Below the pieces are notes generated by a model. That model made no database searches and had not been told where the DNA came from. It saw only the letters and a program-made list of their open reading frames with translations. The position numbers were made by a program, and so were the translations under genes. DNA of 64,000 nucleotides from Micromonospora sediminimaris (lineage in GTDB: Bacteria > Actinomycetota > Actinomycetes > Mycobacteriales > Micromonosporaceae). Location: NCBI GenBank assembly GCA_900112325.1, contig FOLJ01000014.1, forward strand, positions 124,001-188,000. The letters are read 5' to 3'. How positions within the stretch are numbered: position 1 is the stretch's first letter; each line of letters starts with the position of its first letter. Below, piece after piece: positions 17,249 to 25,950 of this stretch.

Positions 17249-17478
17249 CGCGGCTGACCTTCCTCGGTCGACTCGTCAGAGGGGATGGGAAACCCGAGCT
17301 GCCGGAGGAGCTTCCGGCCGCCGGGGTGGCGGGCGAGCTCCTCGATCGCCCAGGCGTGTTGCCCGCATCCACCGGTCTGGCAGTGGAAGCAGGTACCGCC
17401 GTCGCGATGCTGGAGCACCGTGTTGCGCGCCGATTCGAAGCAATCCACGGGGCGGTCACCGTCGTCGGTGCCGGTCAT
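17245..17478 (-). CDS. Small cysteine-rich hypothetical protein
   Basis: A 77-residue protein, MTGTDDGDRPVDCFES and onward, with the motif GGTCFHCQTGGCGQHAW (three Cys and two His within 18 residues), which could bind zinc or an iron-sulfur centre. The remainder is an amphipathic helix ending LGFPIPSDES. The ATG at 17478 has GGAG nine bases upstream and overlaps the stop of the preceding gene as ATGA; its own stop overlaps the GPP34 start. This double coupling argues strongly that it is translated. No family name is known to me. Confidence 0.7.
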   Translation of the reverse strand: MTGTDDGDRPVDCFESARNTVLQHRDGGTCFHCQTGGCGQHAWAIEELARHPGGRKLLRQLGFPIPSDESTEEGQPR

Positions 17479-17750
17479 GAAACAGAACTCCGGCGGTGTA
17501 GTGCGGCCACGGTGACCCGCACCTCCATGCACGGCGGATGCCGGTCAACATGCGGGTAGTCGCACTCAGGCCGGTGACCGAGGATCCAGACCCACTCGTC
17601 GCTGCGGTTCGGCAGGTCGCGAATCGCGGCCACGGTGACGGCCACGGGAGTCCCGGGGATGAGGTCACGGCCGTAGGACCAGTCGTTCGCCTCAAGGTGG
17701 AGCAGAGTGCCCGGGGCGACGTCGGGCAGGGGCTGCGGGCTGCGGTTCAC
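17475..17750 (-). CDS. Small hypothetical protein, operon member
   Basis: A 91-residue protein containing PGTLLHLEANDWSYGRD, VAVTVAAIRDL and a Cys/His-bearing PECDYPHVDRHPPCMEV segment; beta-strand-rich by inspection. The GTG at 17750 is chosen because AAGGA lies seven bases upstream and because it overlaps the stop of the upstream gene (GTGA). Its stop overlaps the start of the Cys-rich gene (ATGA). The coupled arrangement suggests equimolar synthesis with its neighbours. No family was recognised. Confidence 0.65.
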   Translation of the reverse strand: MNRSPQPLPDVAPGTLLHLEANDWSYGRDLIPGTPVAVTVAAIRDLPNRSDEWVWILGHRPECDYPHVDRHPPCMEVRVTVAALHRRSSVS

Positions 17751-18283
17751 GGCCGCGTCCTTCGACGCCCTCGATGTCGAGGGTGGGAGTCCAGGACCGG
17801 GCGACTGGAGTTCGCCCCGCACGGCCGACGCCGATCGAGGGCGCCAGGGGGCAGTGCGGTGTTTTCATCCTGGTCGCGAGGCGTCGCCTCGCCACAGCTG
17901 GCGAAGCGCGTGGCTGCATCCTCGCAGTCAATGCCGAAGGGCCTGAACGGGTGCTCGCCGTCAGCAGGGACGAACCACTTGACGCGCACTGCCATCACCT
18001 TTCTGTGTGAGATGCGTGGCCGGCTCGCGCTGTCGGAACGGCGCCCTGCTCCAGAAGCGTTCAACCCGCCACCGGCATCCGAGACCACCACCGCCGCGAC
18101 CTGACACTTCCGATCAACCTGATGGGGCACGTCACCGACAGCCGACGAGATTGCAGCCGGCGATGGCAGCCGATCGGTGGCCATCGCCTGGCGTCCCGTC
18201 GAGGTCACACCCCACGCGGCGACGAGCATGGTCGCGGACAGCGGAATGGCCAGCCACAACGCCAGTCTCCGGGCAACACGCAC
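17747..18283 (-). CDS. Putative membrane-anchored or secreted protein heading the operon
   Basis: A 178-residue frame with an N-terminal Arg-rich stretch and a hydrophobic helix at about residues 7-26 (LALWLAIPLSATMLVAAWG), resembling an uncleaved anchor or signal peptide. The second half contains MAVRVKWFVPADG, GIDCEDAATRFASCGE and a basic tail. An internal ATG at 17995 has AGAAAGG immediately upstream, so an 82-residue soluble product from that start is a real alternative. The GTGA overlap with the next gene supports translation through the stop in either case. No family was recognised. Confidence 0.45.
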   Translation of the reverse strand: MRVARRLALWLAIPLSATMLVAAWGVTSTGRQAMATDRLPSPAAISSAVGDVPHQVDRKCQVAAVVVSDAGGGLNASGAGRRSDSASRPRISHRKVMAVRVKWFVPADGEHPFRPFGIDCEDAATRFASCGEATPRDQDENTALPPGALDRRRPCGANSSRPVLDSHPRHRGRRRTRP

Positions 18284-18443
18284 AGCAGAACCCTCCAGAT
18301 CGCACGGTCAACGACCCATGACACGGCGGAATGAGGAAGCCGTGGTGCCCCCGGCTCGACAGGCTGCCGGCCGGCAGGATCGCGTGCCAACGAGACGACT
18401 AAAGGCGAGGTCGATCGATGTCGGCCAGACCTGCCGGCGGGTT

Positions 18444-18519
18444 CCGACATTCCGGCAACAATCCCGGTGCGGGGATAGCGCCGGACGGCGTTCACGGCGA
18501 AATGTCGGCGGATTGTCGG
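18444..18519. promoter_or_regulatory. CCGACATT/AATGTCGG inverted repeat, putative operator
   Basis: CCGACATT at 18444-18451 and AATGTCGG at 18501-18508 are perfect inverted 8-mers 49 bases apart, and a further ATTGTCGG lies at 18512-18519. They sit in the 385-base divergent gap (18284-18668) between the GPP34/permease operon and the plus-strand gene at 18669. The same TGTCGG core is clustered at 31154-31239. No other feature is visible in the gap. Confidence 0.4.
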
Positions 18520-18668
18520 AGGTCAACGGTGTCTCTTATCGACATCGGCGACGACAGCTTCTGATGGCTTTGTCACCACCCGCACGGGTTCGGCGGGTGG
18601 TGAGGGACCGCCGCCGCAGCGCGGCGCGCGGTCTCCCTGTGTCCACTGCCCCTTGGGAGGGATGCACC

Positions 18669-19274
18669 ATGACCAGTTCATCGATGCCGCAAGTCACCGA
18701 GGTCGGTCGTCGGGCCGCGGAGATCCTCGACCGGATGCGCGCCCACCCGGCCTACGACCGGTTGCACAGCTCGTCGATGACGTACTCCACCTGTTGGGCC
18801 ACGTTCACCGGATACCCGGCGATCAGCCGCTGGTCGCTGGAGCGTGACGCCGGGGCGCTGCTGGAAGAGGCGCTGCGGGTGCTGGCCCTCAAGGCGGCGG
18901 TGTTCGCGTTGTCCGGCGGCGATGAGCGGGCCGCCGAGCTGCTGGTGCCGGCGCCGGTGGACGAGATGATCCACGCGGTGCTGGCGCAGTTCACGCTGAT
19001 GACGCGGATGCAGGCCGACCTGGCAGTGGTCTTCCCCCACGCCACGGAGCTGGAAGAGTTCACCTACACCCGTGGATGTGTCACCGACGCGTACTACGCC
19101 GCTGCGGGGTGGGGTGAGCAGCCGCTGCGGTACTGGCTGGACTCGGCCGAGGTGACCCGACGCCTGGACCTGCTCAACACCCGCTACCAGGCGGCCGGTC
19201 TCGGACGCGACGGGCGTAGCCACGACTTTGACTTCGACCGGCCCGAGCCGGTCGCTGCCGGGGTCAGCGGTTAG
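18669..19274 (+). CDS. Hypothetical cytosolic protein
   Basis: A 201-residue alpha-helical protein: EVGRRAAEILDRMRAHPAYD, then ISRWSLERDAGALLEEAL, then DEMIHAVLAQFTLMTRMQAD and ELEEFTYTRGCVTDAYYAA. No Pfam-type motif was recognised. The ATG at 18669 has GGGAGGG eight bases upstream; the frame is open further 5', but into the putative operator region. Its stop lies ten bases past the stop of the convergent gene at 19264, so the two 3' ends overlap. The family appears actinobacterial; no function is proposed. Confidence 0.65.
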   Translation: MTSSSMPQVTEVGRRAAEILDRMRAHPAYDRLHSSSMTYSTCWATFTGYPAISRWSLERDAGALLEEALRVLALKAAVFALSGGDERAAELLVPAPVDEMIHAVLAQFTLMTRMQADLAVVFPHATELEEFTYTRGCVTDAYYAAAGWGEQPLRYWLDSAEVTRRLDLLNTRYQAAGLGRDGRSHDFDFDRPEPVAAGVSG

Positions 19275-19710
19275 CCAGCTCCACGGACAGCACTCGCCGC
19301 ATGGCGGCCACCACCCGCTTCGGGTCGAACCGCTCGCCGGCCAGCCGTTCCGCCCGGGCGACCGCGGTGAAGATCTGCTCGGGGGGTGCGTCCCGCAGCA
19401 CGGCGACGAGCCAGCCTTCCAGATCCACCAGGTCGGCGGGCAGTTCCAGGGCCGCCGGTGTCGGCGCCGGCCGGGGCGCCTGGTCGGGAATCGGTTCCCC
19501 GGCCGAGGCGTACCGGCCGGTGGGAAGGCCCACCCGGAAGGGGTGGACGCACACGGCGACGCCGTCGGCGGTGGCCCGCCAGCCGAGGTCGGGGCGGTAG
19601 GCGAACTCGGGTCCGGGCCGGTCGACCACGTCGAACTGGCCCGGTCCGAGCTGCTGAGCGGGACACACGACGCAGGTCTGCTCACACCAGTGCGGAAGGG
19701 GCCCGGACAT
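19264..19710 (-). CDS. Small Cys-motif hypothetical protein
   Basis: A 148-residue protein starting MSGPLPHWCEQTCVVCPAQ, with three Cys in eight residues (CEQTCVVC), possibly a metal site. A middle region follows (LGWRATADGVAVCVHPFRVGLP), then a Pro-rich linker and a helical C-terminus (RAERLAGERFDPKRVVAAMR). It is convergent with the plus-strand gene ending at 19274 and divergent from the HD gene at 19747. No family was recognised. Confidence 0.55.
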   Translation of the reverse strand: MSGPLPHWCEQTCVVCPAQQLGPGQFDVVDRPGPEFAYRPDLGWRATADGVAVCVHPFRVGLPTGRYASAGEPIPDQAPRPAPTPAALELPADLVDLEGWLVAVLRDAPPEQIFTAVARAERLAGERFDPKRVVAAMRRVLSVELANR

Positions 19711-19746
19711 GGCGCCGATCGTACGGCAATCAGGAGGTATCAGGGT

Positions 19747-20334
19747 ATGACGGTCTTATCGCCCCCACGTCCTGCCGTCATCGACCGTGCCCTGCGTGAC
19801 GCCAGGGCATGGTGTGCGGGGCACCGCATCGATGACCGGCCGGCCCTGGTCCACGCGGTCCGGGTCGCGGTGATCATCGGTGACCACGTGCCCGCGCCGC
19901 CACGAGAGGTGATCGCGGCGGCGCTGCTGCACGACGCACCGGACCTCGCCCCGGCCACAGTGGACGTGTACCAGGTCCTCACCGCCGGCTACGGGCCCGA
20001 GGTGGCGCGGATCATCGCCGCGCTCCAGGCCGAACATTCCGCCCTCGACGAACCCGACCCGCCCATCTGTGTGGATGACCAGCCGGTGCTGCTCGCCTCC
20101 ACCGCCGACAAGATCGTCGCGCTGACCTCGCTGCTGCGGCGGGCGCGGATCACCGGGGACGTGACTGGTTTCTTCGCCCGCCGGCCGGTGCTGTGCGGGC
20201 TGCTGCCGCACTTCCGGGCCTTTCAGCGGGCGGCGCATCTGCGGGTGCCGGCGAGCATGTCGGCGCATCTGCACGCCGTCCTCGCCCGGCTCGAACAGGT
20301 CACCGCCGCCATCGGCGCATCGGGGCCACGGTGA
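19747..20334 (+). CDS. HD-domain hydrolase (RelA/SpoT hydrolase-like)
   Basis: A 195-residue protein of the HD superfamily. His36 in ALVHAVRVAVI and the His62-Asp63 pair in AALLHDAPD are the metal ligands, and ASTADKIVAL further on resembles the A-D-K motif of (p)ppGpp hydrolases. It lacks the synthetase and TGS domains, so it resembles small alarmone or nucleotide hydrolases. The ATG at 19747 follows an AGGAGG ten bases upstream. The APH-like gene downstream starts within its stop codon (GTGA), implying functional linkage. Confidence 0.75.
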   Translation: MTVLSPPRPAVIDRALRDARAWCAGHRIDDRPALVHAVRVAVIIGDHVPAPPREVIAAALLHDAPDLAPATVDVYQVLTAGYGPEVARIIAALQAEHSALDEPDPPICVDDQPVLLASTADKIVALTSLLRRARITGDVTGFFARRPVLCGLLPHFRAFQRAAHLRVPASMSAHLHAVLARLEQVTAAIGASGPR

Positions 20335-21308
20335 ACGCACCCAGGCTCGACGAGCGCCTCGTCGCGCAGCTGCGATGTGACCTGCTGACCGCCGCGCGGC
20401 GGGTACCGGCCGGGCGGCAGGGCATCGGGCAGTGGGAGCTGTCCGCTGTGGAGCGGCTGTTCTTCGCTGACGGCAGCAGCGTGGTCTGCAAGGTCGCCGT
20501 CGCGCCGTTCACCGGCGAGGCGAGCGTGCTGCGGGCGCTCAACGACCAGGAAGCCGCCGTTCCGGTGCTGCACGGTTACGCGATGCGCCCCCAGACGCTG
20601 GGCATGCTGATGGACGACCTCGACGCCCCGGTCCGGGCAGCGACCGCGGCGGAGGCCGCCGCCGCGGCCCGCTGGGTCCACACCGTTGCCGGCATCACCG
20701 GCCTGCCAACGTTCGACCAGGCGGGCCTGGCGCGGCTGCCCGGACAGGCACTCGACGCCCTTTACGCGCTGCGCCGGCAGGAACGCTTCCCCGACTCCAG
20801 GCCGATCGAGGAGTCGCTACAGCGGCTGGCCGCCGTCGCACAACGCCGGGCCGACGGCGCCGAACGGCCACCCTTCGGGCTGTGCCACGGCGAGTTCCAC
20901 CGCAGCTCGCTGCACGTCAGCAGTACCGGATGCCGGCTCGTCGACTGGGCCAAAGCGTTCACCGGACCGGGCCTGCTCGACCTGGCGACCTGGTTCGGCA
21001 CCCGCACACCACCCGAACCCCGACTGCTCACCCGACTCATCCGCGCCTACGTCGCCGCGGGCGGGCACCCAGACGCGGAAGCCGACCGGGACGGCCTGCC
21101 CGCCGCCCGGTGGGCGCTGGGCTGGCACCGGGTCTGGGCGGCCTGGTGGTTCCTGACCACCGCCGCCGCCAGCCACCACCGGCCCGACACCGACCGCCGT
21201 CACACCCAGGTCGTGCTCCGGCAGCTCCACGGGGCCACACAGCTGCTCGGAGCAGCACCACCTGCCAGCCCAGCCCGCCTACCAGTGGAAGCGGGAAGCC
21301 CATCGTGA
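20331..21308 (+). CDS. APH-fold kinase-like protein with altered catalytic loop
   Basis: A 325-residue protein of the aminoglycoside/choline kinase fold: VVCKVAVAPF in the N-lobe (strand with Lys), a hinge at LGMLMDDLD, and the catalytic loop CHGEFHRSSL at 185-194. The canonical loop is H-G-D-x-x-x-x-N; here the catalytic Asp is Glu188 and the metal-binding Asn is Ser193. The second metal Asp is retained in LVDWAKAF. Activity may therefore be altered or lost. The GTG at 20331 overlaps the HD stop. The pair could act on a shared nucleotide or phospho-substrate, which is inference. Confidence 0.75.
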   Translation: MNAPRLDERLVAQLRCDLLTAARRVPAGRQGIGQWELSAVERLFFADGSSVVCKVAVAPFTGEASVLRALNDQEAAVPVLHGYAMRPQTLGMLMDDLDAPVRAATAAEAAAAARWVHTVAGITGLPTFDQAGLARLPGQALDALYALRRQERFPDSRPIEESLQRLAAVAQRRADGAERPPFGLCHGEFHRSSLHVSSTGCRLVDWAKAFTGPGLLDLATWFGTRTPPEPRLLTRLIRAYVAAGGHPDAEADRDGLPAARWALGWHRVWAAWWFLTTAAASHHRPDTDRRHTQVVLRQLHGATQLLGAAPPASPARLPVEAGSPS

Positions 21309-21402
21309 AACGGCTCATCGTCGACACCCACGCCTCGTCCGCAAAGCGTTAGTGCAGATCACCGAGCGGTGGTACCAGGCCATCCCCGGCAATGTATCAA
21401 CG

Positions 21403-21807
21403 TCAGCCATGCAGGCGAATGTGGACCTTGCCCGGATTCTTCATGCCGGCGTTGTCGATCTGGACTTCGACCTCGCGGCCGGCTGTGGAGCCGTCTCCGT
21501 GGAGGGGTACCACGATCTGTATCCGTTGGTCGCCTTCCTCGATGCTGATCGTGGCCTCGTCCCCGGCGCTTTCGGTCAGTTGTCGTTCGCGGTGTCGGCG
21601 CAGTGCCGTCCAGAACTGCACGACCACGACGGACACGGCCCCGGCGGTCGCTCCGTTCACGACGCCGCCGATGAGAAGGTCGGCTGCGAGGCCCCGGTTC
21701 CCGTTCGGGGCGTCGACCGCGGTCACCGGCCCGGGCAGGAAACCGTCCAGGTCGGCCGGGTCGAGTTGGCTGTTCTCGATCTCGAACTGCAGATAGTCGT
21801 CGGACAT
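21403..21807 (-). CDS. EACC1-like effector-associated component
   Basis: A 134-residue protein: an acidic N-terminus MSDDYLQFEIENSQLDP, a Gly/Val-rich hydrophobic helix (LLIGGVVNGATAGAVSVVVV), then WTALRRHRERQ and beta-strands (ATISIEEGDQRIQIVV). This layout, with one membrane-like helix, a W-x-x-L-R-R turn and a small beta domain, matches the effector-associated constant components described for actinobacterial conflict systems. The start at 21807 has GAAGG just upstream. It lies 47 bases downstream of the CHAT protease gene, the kind of partner such components accompany. The family assignment is by pattern and not certain. Confidence 0.55.
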   Translation of the reverse strand: MSDDYLQFEIENSQLDPADLDGFLPGPVTAVDAPNGNRGLAADLLIGGVVNGATAGAVSVVVVQFWTALRRHRERQLTESAGDEATISIEEGDQRIQIVVPLHGDGSTAGREVEVQIDNAGMKNPGKVHIRLHG

Positions 21808-21854
21808 GCCTTCGCTTTCTCGGTGGTGATGGTCGGGTTGACCCGGCGTGTCGG

Positions 21855-24800
21855 CTAGGCGTGCATGATCCATGGGCCGGGTCCTTCACCGGCAGGTGTG
21901 CGGGCGTTGAGTGCCCGTGCGAGTGCGGCGTAGGTTCGTTCGGTCTTGGCCACCTCGCGGAGGGCGTCGACTACGAGTGGTCCCCAGGTCCGGTCGTGGA
22001 TGGGGCGTATCGACGAGAGGACGAGGCTCGCGCCAGCGTCGAGCAGGCTGACCGCCAGGGGCGGTTCGGTCATGTTCCGTTCCGTGGGCCGCTGCTGCTT
22101 GCCGCACACGGCGAGTACCACGACGAGGCTCGGGTCGACCTGCAGCGTGGCGAGTTCGGACGGCAGGATCCAGCGTTCGTGCATCAGCAGGGCGGACATG
22201 CGGCCCAGCTCAGCGATCGGGTCGCCGTGCGTGGAGATCCATAGGAGGTCGGCGAACCGTGCCCCGGCCGCTAACCGCCCCCAGGCGCAGTCGGGGCCGA
22301 TATGGGCTGCGGCGCCGAGCAGGCGGGCCACTTCCCGGGCCTCGTCTGCGGCGCCGGGCAGTCCCAGTCTCGTATCGCCGCTGCGGGGGTCGCCGAAGAC
22401 CTGTACCCGCTCACCAAATGTCGCGGTCGCGGCGCGGAATCCCGGCCGTCGGCGGTGCCGCCGGACCACCACGGCACGCTGCGCCAGCGTCTGTCCGGTG
22501 GGGCCGGGGATGTTCTCGATCGGCATCGCCTCCCAGGGTGCCCGGAGCCGCAGCGCGATCTGTGTGGCGTCACCGGCGGTGTCGGCCAGCGCCGCCGCGA
22601 ACTGGTCGGCCGTTGCCGAGCCGGCGGATCCGGGAGTGGACTCCGCCTCTTTCCGTGAGATGTCGACCCGGGTCATCTCGACCGCCACGGTGCCTGTGCG
22701 GTGGACGGTGATTAGATGTGCGGCCTCCGCGCCCTGCACGACGTCGATGATTTGCTGACGGTCGTGGTCGAACCAGTCGGCGGCTTCGGTTCGCAGCTTG
22801 TTCGTGTGTGTGACCAGGATGTCGGCGGCCTGTGGCCGCAGGGCGTACACCCGCCGGAGCGCGTCGGCGTCGGCGGTGGAGAGCCGGGACAACTGGTTGT
22901 CGAGGAATCGGCGCACGTCCGGGATCCCGGTGGCGGCGGCCAGGTTCCGTTCCTGAGCGAAGGACGCCATGGCCATCTGCAAATGGAGCGGCAGTCGCGT
23001 CACGGCGGCAAGATGCTCCTGTTGCCGGCGCTGGAACTCCTCACCTTGGGGCCGCAACGGCTGGGCCCGCACCGCGAACGGGAGGCGTCGGCCGTGTTCG
23101 GCCAGCGTCCGCACCGCCCAGCGGCGCAGTTTCCGTTCGGCTGCCTGATCGCCGAGCTCGGCGTCCGGACGCGAGGCCGCGAAACGCAACGCGAGCATGT
23201 GATCGGTCTTCGCGACCAGTTCGCGGAGCATTGTGCCGTTGACCGTTGCGCCGTTCGGAGCGGGATCGATGATCAGTTCCCGGTGCTCCCCGCGTCGGTC
23301 GCCGACTGCTAGATCGAGTGCGAACTCCACCCGGGCCCGGGTCGGGTTGTCAGAGGAGAGAACCCAGGCGGTGAGTGCCCATTCCGGGATGCCCCTGTTG
23401 CGGGACATGTAGCCGAGGAAGCCGTCGCGAGCGAGCATTCCGTACAGCATGCCCTTGATCTGGTCGAACCCTGCTCCATCCGCGGGCGAACGGGGAGCCA
23501 CGCCGAGCAGGGCCTCCAACGCCGGAGCCTGCTCAGGCAACGGGCCTACCGAGTAGAGAAGCAGATCGCCCCAGCGATCCACTTCCGCCGGGTCGCTGCG
23601 GAGCAGTTGCGCCGTGGCCCGCCATCCTGCGGCGGAGTACCTCTCTCGAAGCGACCTGGTGTCGGCCCGCTCGTCCGGCGTCAGAGCGGAACCGTCCTGG
23701 TCGCCGATCAACTGGAAAACGGTATCCCGTTGGGCCTGCACCAGCTCGGATGCCGATGCCGTAAGGCTTGCGTCATACAGTTTGCAGGCGAGGTTCACCG
23801 CTCCATCACGGAAAAGGACGTAGCCGATATTGGCCTTGATGTCGGCGTCGAACAGCGGCATCGGTACCGCGTCGCGCCCCCATCGGGCCAGGTTGCGGGC
23901 GGCGAGGTACAGACCGCACTCCGACAGGCGCTTGGCGTAGACGGTGAGACGGGCACCGAGTTCCCGGACGCTGCCGGTCAGCAGGTCCGCACACAGAGCC
24001 AGATAGGTGTGCCACAGCACCAGTTCCGCCCGGCCCCCTAGGCTGTGGGCCAGATCAGCGGCTTCGCCGTGCAGTGGGGCAAGGGTCCAGAAGTCGTACG
24101 TCGGGACGGCCTCCGTCAACCTGCCGAGAATGTCGCGGGCCTCCGCTGGATCATTCCGCGCCCGCGCTTCCTGCACCGACGTCAGAAGAACCGACAGCAC
24201 CTCCCGGGAATGCCCGCCCGTTTCCGTCTCGACAGAGCCGACCCCCGACGCGGAGACCGGCTCCGGTAATCCGGCACCGATCCGCGGGTCAACGCCCTCG
24301 GCCCCCACCATCGAGCCATCGCCCCCGAGCCCGGCGAACACGGAAACGTCCTCGGAGTCGGGCCGATGCCCGGGTTTGCCGCTGTATCCGAACAACCGGA
24401 ACTGCCGCACGACCAGATCAAGCCGCAGCCGGAGAAAAGCCGGATCCGGTGTGGGATTCTCGCGCAACACCCGATCCACCACCGCAGCCGCCGCCCGGTA
24501 GTGCTCGTCGCTACGGTCGAAGTCGGCCAGTTCGAGATACGTGTTGCCGGTTGCGGCATGGTATGCCGCATTCATCAGATCCGGCAACGTCGGCGCCGAC
24601 TCGCTCAACGTGTGCAGCAGCGCAAGTGCCTCCCGAAGGTTCCCGACCTCACGCGCGACCGACGACGCCTGGTAAAGACCGGTGGCCCTTTCGACCGGAT
24701 CGTCGATATGAACAAGTACAGCCCGATAGTCACTCACGGGTCGGGGCGCAAGGTGCCACAGCTCCAGCGGAACGACAACGGCGAGAAGCAGCGCCAGCGC

Positions 24801-25070
24801 CTGCCCGACCTCGCGCCTGTCGCCGTCAGGGCAGTCACTGAACGGCACGGACCCACACACAACGACAGCGGCCTTCCCGACGGAAGCCGGATCGAAATCA
24901 CCACTACCCACGCCAGCCCTGATGGACAGACTCAGGTCGGGCGGTGATTCCGCCTCGCCGAGGTCGACCGCGGCGATCAGATCAGCAAGGCTTCCGTACT
25001 CCTGATTACTTCCGGCCGCCACGGCAAGAACAGCCGAACCCACACGTTCTACCCGACCGGGAGACGTCAT
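21855..25070 (-). CDS. TPR-CHAT domain protease-like effector
   Basis: A 1071-residue protein. The N-terminal 110 residues have no recognised domain. A long alpha-helical repeat region follows (TPR-like, for example GNTYLELADFDRSDEHYRAA near residue 180). The C-terminal 250 residues are a CHAT caspase-like domain, with the catalytic His in LLWISTHGD near residue 948 and the catalytic Cys in VVVLAVCGKQ near 988, followed by SLLDAGASLVLSS. CHAT proteases are executioners in abortive-infection and signalling systems. The small EACC1-like gene is immediately downstream. The trigger and substrate are unknown. The ATG start at 25070 is the first in frame. A transposase relic lies directly upstream. 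Confidence 0.85.
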   Translation of the reverse strand: MTSPGRVERVGSAVLAVAAGSNQEYGSLADLIAAVDLGEAESPPDLSLSIRAGVGSGDFDPASVGKAAVVVCGSVPFSDCPDGDRREVGQALALLLAVVVPLELWHLAPRPVSDYRAVLVHIDDPVERATGLYQASSVAREVGNLREALALLHTLSESAPTLPDLMNAAYHAATGNTYLELADFDRSDEHYRAAAAVVDRVLRENPTPDPAFLRLRLDLVVRQFRLFGYSGKPGHRPDSEDVSVFAGLGGDGSMVGAEGVDPRIGAGLPEPVSASGVGSVETETGGHSREVLSVLLTSVQEARARNDPAEARDILGRLTEAVPTYDFWTLAPLHGEAADLAHSLGGRAELVLWHTYLALCADLLTGSVRELGARLTVYAKRLSECGLYLAARNLARWGRDAVPMPLFDADIKANIGYVLFRDGAVNLACKLYDASLTASASELVQAQRDTVFQLIGDQDGSALTPDERADTRSLRERYSAAGWRATAQLLRSDPAEVDRWGDLLLYSVGPLPEQAPALEALLGVAPRSPADGAGFDQIKGMLYGMLARDGFLGYMSRNRGIPEWALTAWVLSSDNPTRARVEFALDLAVGDRRGEHRELIIDPAPNGATVNGTMLRELVAKTDHMLALRFAASRPDAELGDQAAERKLRRWAVRTLAEHGRRLPFAVRAQPLRPQGEEFQRRQQEHLAAVTRLPLHLQMAMASFAQERNLAAATGIPDVRRFLDNQLSRLSTADADALRRVYALRPQAADILVTHTNKLRTEAADWFDHDRQQIIDVVQGAEAAHLITVHRTGTVAVEMTRVDISRKEAESTPGSAGSATADQFAAALADTAGDATQIALRLRAPWEAMPIENIPGPTGQTLAQRAVVVRRHRRRPGFRAATATFGERVQVFGDPRSGDTRLGLPGAADEAREVARLLGAAAHIGPDCAWGRLAAGARFADLLWISTHGDPIAELGRMSALLMHERWILPSELATLQVDPSLVVVLAVCGKQQRPTERNMTEPPLAVSLLDAGASLVLSSIRPIHDRTWGPLVVDALREVAKTERTYAALARALNARTPAGEGPGPWIMHA

Positions 25071-25119
25071 ACACCGAGACTAGATTCGACAGCCGCCAAA
25101 GACGAACACCCGATCAGGC

Positions 25120-25200
25120 GGAAAATCTCGGCCATGGCGTAGCCGATGACCTCGCGGTTGAACAGGTCGATGGTGGCCATGTACAGCCAGCCCGGGCCGT
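25120..25200 (-). pseudogene. IS3-type transposase fragment (DDE core)
   Basis: The minus strand encodes PGWLYMATIDLFNREVIGYA, the rve integrase-core signature around the first catalytic Asp of IS3-family OrfB. There is no complete gene around it: the frame lacks the upstream HTH and the downstream second Asp and Glu. The surrounding 350 bases (25071-25420) hold nothing else that I can support. Confidence 0.7.
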
Positions 25201-25420
25201 GCAGGAGCGTCTGGACAGCCTTATTCGCTCGCTCGGGTGCCGGCGATGCGCACAACGGACACGTACGACTCATCGCTGAGGAGCGCGGCGGTAGCTGGTT
25301 AGAACGGCGGCGTGGCGTCGAGTCCCAGCACCTTACCCAAGGTGGTTGTGTCCCGTCGGTGTGCGTCTCTAGGCTGCCACGGTCCGCTGTGGATGCGAGG
25401 CGTTGAGCGGGGGCGGTGAA

Positions 25421-25948
25421 GTGTCGCTGACCGACAGCATTGGTGTCGACGTGCAGTCGATGACGGCGGGCGTGGCTCGGGCGCAGCAGGAGGCAGCAGC
25501 GGCCGACCATGGTGTCGAGCAGATCGCCGCTCGGGCGGTGGCCTCCGGTTTCGTCGGTATCACGGCGGGTCTGGCCCGGGTACGGCAGTCGATCGGGCAG
25601 GCCCGGTCCCGGCTGGCAGAGGCCACGGATGTTCTGGGTGAAGCGTCCCGGGCGGTGGGCTCGGTGGGGCGGCAGCCCTCACCGCAGGAGACCACCGCCG
25701 CCCTCACACCGGTGATCGCGGCGCTGACAACAGCCGAGGGCAGCGTGACGGCAGCGGCGTCCGCGGTCGACGACGCGCGGCGGATGGCCACGACGGCGCT
25801 GCAGGGCGGGCAGCCGGGCCCGACGCTGGCGCGCCTGCAGCAGATACTGCAGATCCTGGCCGCCGTCCGCGCCCGGGGGACTACGGCCCGGCAACATGTC
25901 GACGCGGCCCTGGCACAGGCCAGACAGGTCGGTGACCTGGGAAACTAG
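25421..25948 (+). CDS. DUF6244-like helical protein upstream of deaminase toxin
   Basis: A 175-residue, almost entirely alpha-helical Ala/Gln-rich protein (VQSMTAGVARAQQEAAAADH, later GPTLARLQQILQILAAV). It matches, from memory, the DUF6244 family, which is mostly restricted to Micromonosporaceae. The helical, tail-less organisation is reminiscent of WXG100-like partners or LXG-type chaperones that escort secreted toxins. The GTG at 25421 is preferred to a TTG 18 bases earlier because a G-rich element lies just upstream. It is two bases from the start of the deaminase gene, so it forms an operon with toxin and immunity. Confidence 0.6.
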   Translation: MSLTDSIGVDVQSMTAGVARAQQEAAAADHGVEQIAARAVASGFVGITAGLARVRQSIGQARSRLAEATDVLGEASRAVGSVGRQPSPQETTAALTPVIAALTTAEGSVTAAASAVDDARRMATTALQGGQPGPTLARLQQILQILAAVRARGTTARQHVDAALAQARQVGDLGN

Positions 25949-25950
25949 CG

